Below, piece by piece: positions 6,230 to 8,246 of a stretch of 8,246 nucleotides of DNA (its first letter is position 1; each line of letters starts with the position of its first letter). Both the position numbers and the translations under genes were made by a program. Where the stretch lies: NCBI GenBank assembly GCA_003455655.1, contig DMQP01000063.1, positions 6,459 through 14,704 of the forward strand, in the 5' to 3' direction. A model generated the notes under the pieces. It was not told the DNA's origin. It did no database searches and saw only the letters and a list, made by a program, of their open reading frames with translations. The stretch is from Treponema sp. Its GTDB lineage: Bacteria > Spirochaetota > Spirochaetia > Treponematales > Treponemataceae.

Positions 6230-6586
6230 TTAGCGATTTTTCTTTTCTTCTACAGTCTGGCAGTTAACACAGAGTGCTGCATAAGGTATTGCTTCAAGAC
6301 GAGCTTCGGGAATGGGTCTTCCACACTGCAAACACAAACCGTATTTACCCTGATTTATGCGTACAATAGCATTATCAATTGCGGTAAGGCGTGCTGCATC
6401 TGCTGCTCCCAAAGAATCAAGCAAAGTTCTGTCTATAACACCTGATGCTTTATCTACTTCATCGCCAGATTCAACTCCTTCAACCAAGCGACTCATAGCT
6501 TCACTCTGCGCTGCAAGTGATTCAAGAATTTGACTGCGCTGTGCAAGTAACTTTTTCTTTTGTTTTTCTGGAAAATCTTTTCTCAT
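6230..6586 (-). CDS. dksA: DksA/TraR-family zinc-finger transcription factor
   Basis: This 118-residue protein is of the DksA/TraR family, which binds in the secondary channel of RNA polymerase and, with ppGpp in well-studied bacteria, shifts transcription during starvation. The C-terminal zinc finger is complete: Cys85-x2-Cys88 and Cys106-x2-Cys109 within YGLCLQCGRPIPEARLEAIPYAALCVNC. The coiled-coil tip keeps the family pattern DEVDKA (Asp42, Asp45), matching D-x-x-D-R-A of E. coli DksA except Lys for Arg. It is shorter than the 151-residue E. coli protein, mainly at the N-terminus. AAGGGG (6599-6594), seven bases before the ATG, supports the start. It is divergent from infA across a 93-base gap with overlapping promoters. 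Whether it responds to ppGpp here is not visible; the symbol is by family resemblance. Confidence 0.88.
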   Translation of the reverse strand: MRKDFPEKQKKKLLAQRSQILESLAAQSEAMSRLVEGVESGDEVDKASGVIDRTLLDSLGAADAARLTAIDNAIVRINQGKYGLCLQCGRPIPEARLEAIPYAALCVNCQTVEEKKNR

Positions 6587-6602
6587 AACTTATCCCCTTG
6601 TG

Positions 6603-6631
6603 TTGACAATTTAATCACTTTTGTACATACT
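6603..6631 (+). promoter_or_regulatory. Candidate infA promoter
   Basis: A consensus TTGACA (6603-6608) is followed by a 17-base spacer and CATACT (6626-6631), which keeps the key A and final T of the -10 consensus. This would start transcription near 6638 and give a leader of about 42 bases. The -35 is strong and the -10 weak. TACTAT at 6628-6633 with a 19-base spacer is an alternative. Confidence 0.5.
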
Positions 6632-6660
6632 ATTATACGCATAAAATTCTAAAAAAGCAA
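6632..6660 (-). promoter_or_regulatory. Promoter of the dksA/traR-family gene
   Basis: On the minus strand, TTGCTT (6660-6655) is followed by a 17-base spacer and a perfect TATAAT (6637-6632). This predicts a start near 6625 and a leader of about 39 bases containing the AAGGGG ribosome site. Its -10 box directly abuts the candidate infA -10 box on the other strand. Confidence 0.6.
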
Positions 6661-6670
6661 ATGAATTTTT

Positions 6671-6676
6671 GGAGGA
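6671..6676 (+). promoter_or_regulatory. Ribosome binding site fixing the infA GTG start
   Basis: GGAGGA lies three bases before GTG 6680. The next in-frame ATG falls well inside the conserved IF-1 fold, so the GTG start is the only one compatible with both this site and a full-length protein. Confidence 0.85.
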
Positions 6677-6679
6677 ATC

Positions 6680-6901
6680 GTGGCTAACAAAGACGAAGCT
6701 ATCGAAGTAGAAGGTGTAGTAAAAGAAGCACTTCCCAACACAATGTTCCGCGTAGAGCTTAAAAATCAGCACATCATATTGGCTCACTTGAGCGGAAAAA
6801 TGCGCAAGCACTACATCAAAATCGTTCCTGGTGACAATGTAAAGGTTGAACTTTCACCCTACGACCTTAACCGCGGAAGAATTATTTTCCGTGAGCGCTA
6901 A
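6680..6901 (+). CDS. infA: Translation initiation factor IF-1
   Basis: This 73-residue OB-fold protein matches IF-1, which binds the 30S ribosomal A site with IF-2 and IF-3 during initiation. Diagnostic blocks are [20 protein letters not shown] near the N-terminus, [20 protein letters not shown] in the middle and [18 protein letters not shown] at the C-terminus. The length is one residue more than the usual 72. It starts with GTG after a strong GGAGGA. It stands alone on its strand, not in a ribosomal protein operon. It is followed after only 40 bases by the convergent aldo/keto reductase gene, and I could not find a terminator in that gap. Confidence 0.97.
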   Translation: MANKDEAIEVEGVVKEALPNTMFRVELKNQHIILAHLSGKMRKHYIKIVPGDNVKVELSPYDLNRGRIIFRER

Positions 6902-6941
6902 ACACTCTCTCCTGTCGCACTCCTTTCAAACAGAATTAACT

Positions 6942-8090
6942 CTAACGTTCTAGGCGTGCGACAACATCTTCAAGAAAATCAGTAACCTTAAGGTGCTGAG
7001 GACAAATCTCTTCACACTGACCACACTTAACACAGTCACTTGCTTTTCCGAAGGTCTTAGTTAAATTTTCATAATACTCAAGTTGTGCTGTCCAACCTGC
7101 TTTTCCCTCTGGATCTTGTTTCAAATCTGCATTCAAAAGAGCAAAGTATTTTGGTATAGCAATGTGAACAGGACATCCTTCTGTACAATATGAACAACCA
7201 GTGCAAGGAACCGCTTTTGTTCCGTTTAAAATTCTAACTGCTTTTTTGATAATGTCATATTCTTCATCGTTAAGCGGAACAAAATTCTGCATGTAAGAAG
7301 TGTTATCTTCAATCTGCTGCATGTTGCTCATACCTGAAAGAACCATTGCAACATTTTTGTGAGAGGCTGCAAAGCGAATCGCCCAAGAAGCAACACTTGC
7401 GTTAGGATTATATGCTTTGTACATCTCTTCAATACGGCTATCCATGTTAACCAAAGTGCCACCCTTTACAGGTTCCATAATGACAATGGGGATATCGTAT
7501 TTAAGACAGACTTCGTAACATTCACGAGAACGAACTCCGGGGTTTTCATAATCAAAATAGTTCAACTGAATCTGAACAAATTCCATTTCTGGATGCTCGC
7601 TCAAAACTTTGTCTAAAAGTTCAGGACCATCATGGAAAGAAAATCCTACATGACGAATAAGTCCCTGCGCTTTTTTCTGCTGAACAAAATCGAAGACATT
7701 GAATTTGTTGTAAACATTTATTGACTGAATGTTTATGTCATGAACTAAATAGTAATCAAAATACTGGGCACCCGTTCGCTCTAACTGTTCATTAAAAATA
7801 CGTTCACAATCTTCTTGTGTTTTAATAAATCCATGATGCAGTTTCGTTGCAAGTGTAAAAGACTCTCGGGGATGACGGCTTGTTAAAAATTTCTTTACCG
7901 CGCGCTCACTCTCCATACCACAATACATAAGAGCAGTATCAAAGTAAGTAAAACCTCTCTCTAAAAAGAGGTCAGTCATTTTCTTTACCTGCTCAATATC
8001 AATATCTGCAGCGTTATTTGGAGTGTTAGTTGGAAGACGCATCAATCCAAACCCAAGTTTTTTTGCACCGTTAAAAATATCTTGCTTCAT
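6942..8090 (-). CDS. Aldo/keto reductase with C-terminal two-cluster 4Fe-4S domain
   Basis: This 382-residue fusion has an aldo/keto reductase barrel (about 8-290) and a ferredoxin-like tail. The catalytic tetrad of the family is visible: Asp51 (FDTA), Tyr56, Lys83 (ATKLHHG) and His117 (YLVHD). The tail has two 4Fe-4S motifs of the form C-x2-C-x2-C-x3-C-P: Cys296/299/302/306 and Cys353/356/359/363. This is a known architecture in anaerobes. It suggests electron exchange with ferredoxin-like carriers as well as, or instead of, NAD(P)H. There is no signal peptide, so it should be cytosolic. The ATG lies six bases after an extended -10 box, with only GGGAA between. The mRNA is therefore leaderless or nearly so. 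The substrate is unknown. It is divergent from a membrane protein gene. Confidence 0.93.
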   Translation of the reverse strand: MKQDIFNGAKKLGFGLMRLPTNTPNNAADIDIEQVKKMTDLFLERGFTYFDTALMYCGMESERAVKKFLTSRHPRESFTLATKLHHGFIKTQEDCERIFNEQLERTGAQYFDYYLVHDINIQSINVYNKFNVFDFVQQKKAQGLIRHVGFSFHDGPELLDKVLSEHPEMEFVQIQLNYFDYENPGVRSRECYEVCLKYDIPIVIMEPVKGGTLVNMDSRIEEMYKAYNPNASVASWAIRFAASHKNVAMVLSGMSNMQQIEDNTSYMQNFVPLNDEEYDIIKKAVRILNGTKAVPCTGCSYCTEGCPVHIAIPKYFALLNADLKQDPEGKAGWTAQLEYYENLTKTFGKASDCVKCGQCEEICPQHLKVTDFLEDVVARLER

Positions 8091-8096
8091 GTTCCC

Positions 8097-8105
8097 AGTA
8101 TAGCA
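8097..8105 (-). promoter_or_regulatory. Extended -10 promoter of the aldo/keto reductase gene
   Basis: The minus strand reads TGCTATACT (8105-8097), an extended -10 element (TGn plus five of six matches to TATAAT). The expected start, seven bases downstream of the box, is the A of the ATG at 8090. The -35 position (8125-8120, TAGATT) is poor, which is typical of extended -10 promoters. Confidence 0.5.
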
Positions 8106-8112
8106 TGAAACA

Positions 8113-8141
8113 TTGAAAAAATCTACGAGTCATTTTATAAT
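8113..8141 (+). promoter_or_regulatory. Promoter of the partial gene at the right end
   Basis: TTGAAA (8113-8118) is followed by a 17-base spacer and a perfect TATAAT (8136-8141). The predicted start near 8148 coincides with the first base of the GAGAGG ribosome site, giving a leader of about ten bases. It overlaps the upstream half of the opposing aldo/keto reductase promoter. Confidence 0.72.
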
Positions 8142-8157
8142 AGAAGCGAGAGGTAAT

Positions 8158-8246
8158 ATGTTAGATTTTTTGATAGATCAGCAGTACAACTTAATGCTTA
8201 TTTTACAAGGCATTTGTTTAGTCATAGCTATTTTGACACTCATCAC
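8158..8246 (+). CDS. N-terminus of a probable membrane protein (cut by window end)
   Basis: An open frame runs from ATG 8158 to the window edge without a stop, giving 29 complete codons. GAGAGG (8148-8153) lies four bases before the ATG, and a strong promoter sits just upstream, so the start is well supported. The visible peptide begins MLDFLIDQQYNLMLILQG and continues into a hydrophobic stretch (about residues 12-29) that looks like the first transmembrane helix. It has no positively charged residue before the helix, so it is not a classic cleavable signal peptide. Too little is present to name the family. A multi-spanning signalling protein, such as one ending in a GGDEF or similar domain, is possible but unproven. 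Confidence 0.72.
   Translation, partial: MLDFLIDQQYNLMLILQGICLVIAILTLI

Noticed and set aside
6902..6941. Terminator between infA and the aldo/keto reductase gene
   Set aside because: Only the short palindrome AACGTT and weak GAA/TTC pairing are present. No stable stem with a T run was found.
1..8246. Mobile element, CRISPR array, toxin-antitoxin or phage defence system
   Set aside because: No transposase, integrase, direct-repeat array, terminal inverted repeat or recognisable defence gene is seen. The tRNA fragment is not flanked by an integrase or an attachment-site repeat within the window.

Overview
The window looks like chromosomal DNA from a spirochaete, most likely a Treponema. It is AT-rich by eye. 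The tRNA has no encoded CCA. A dksA-type gene is divergent from infA; as I recall, T. pallidum also has these two genes side by side. The protein styles also fit, including a membrane LuxR-type regulator and a sensorless hybrid kinase. The genus is an inference from gene content, not a database result.

Layout, left to right. The 3' part of a tRNA-Ala(GGC) and its intrinsic terminator open the window. Two co-directional genes follow: a flavin reductase/flavoredoxin-family protein and a membrane protein ending in a LuxR-type helix-turn-helix. A DJ-1/PfpI-family gene on the minus strand overlaps the end of the second gene tail-to-tail. Divergent from it is a three-gene plus-strand operon. The first gene encodes a two-receiver response regulator with a STAS-like middle. 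The second encodes a cytosolic hybrid histidine kinase without a sensor domain (HisKA-HATPase-REC-REC-HPt). The third encodes a PHP-family histidinol-phosphatase-like enzyme that overlaps the kinase gene by 31 bases. Next come a minus-strand dksA/traR-family gene with a clear terminator, divergent infA (IF-1), and a minus-strand aldo/keto reductase with a two-cluster ferredoxin-like tail. The window ends in the first 29 codons of a probable membrane protein.

The kinase and regulator together hold every site needed for a His-Asp-His-Asp phosphorelay, but neither has a recognisable DNA-binding output or a sensor. Signal input and output therefore probably run through partner proteins. I found no transposase, CRISPR array, phage gene or large repeat. 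Apart from the phosphorelay, the most unusual signal is promoter architecture. All three divergent gene pairs have interlocked promoters. Three genes (DJ-1, the response regulator, the aldo/keto reductase) have a -10 box 6-7 bases before the ATG, which predicts leaderless mRNAs. There is no intergenic stretch above 300 bases.
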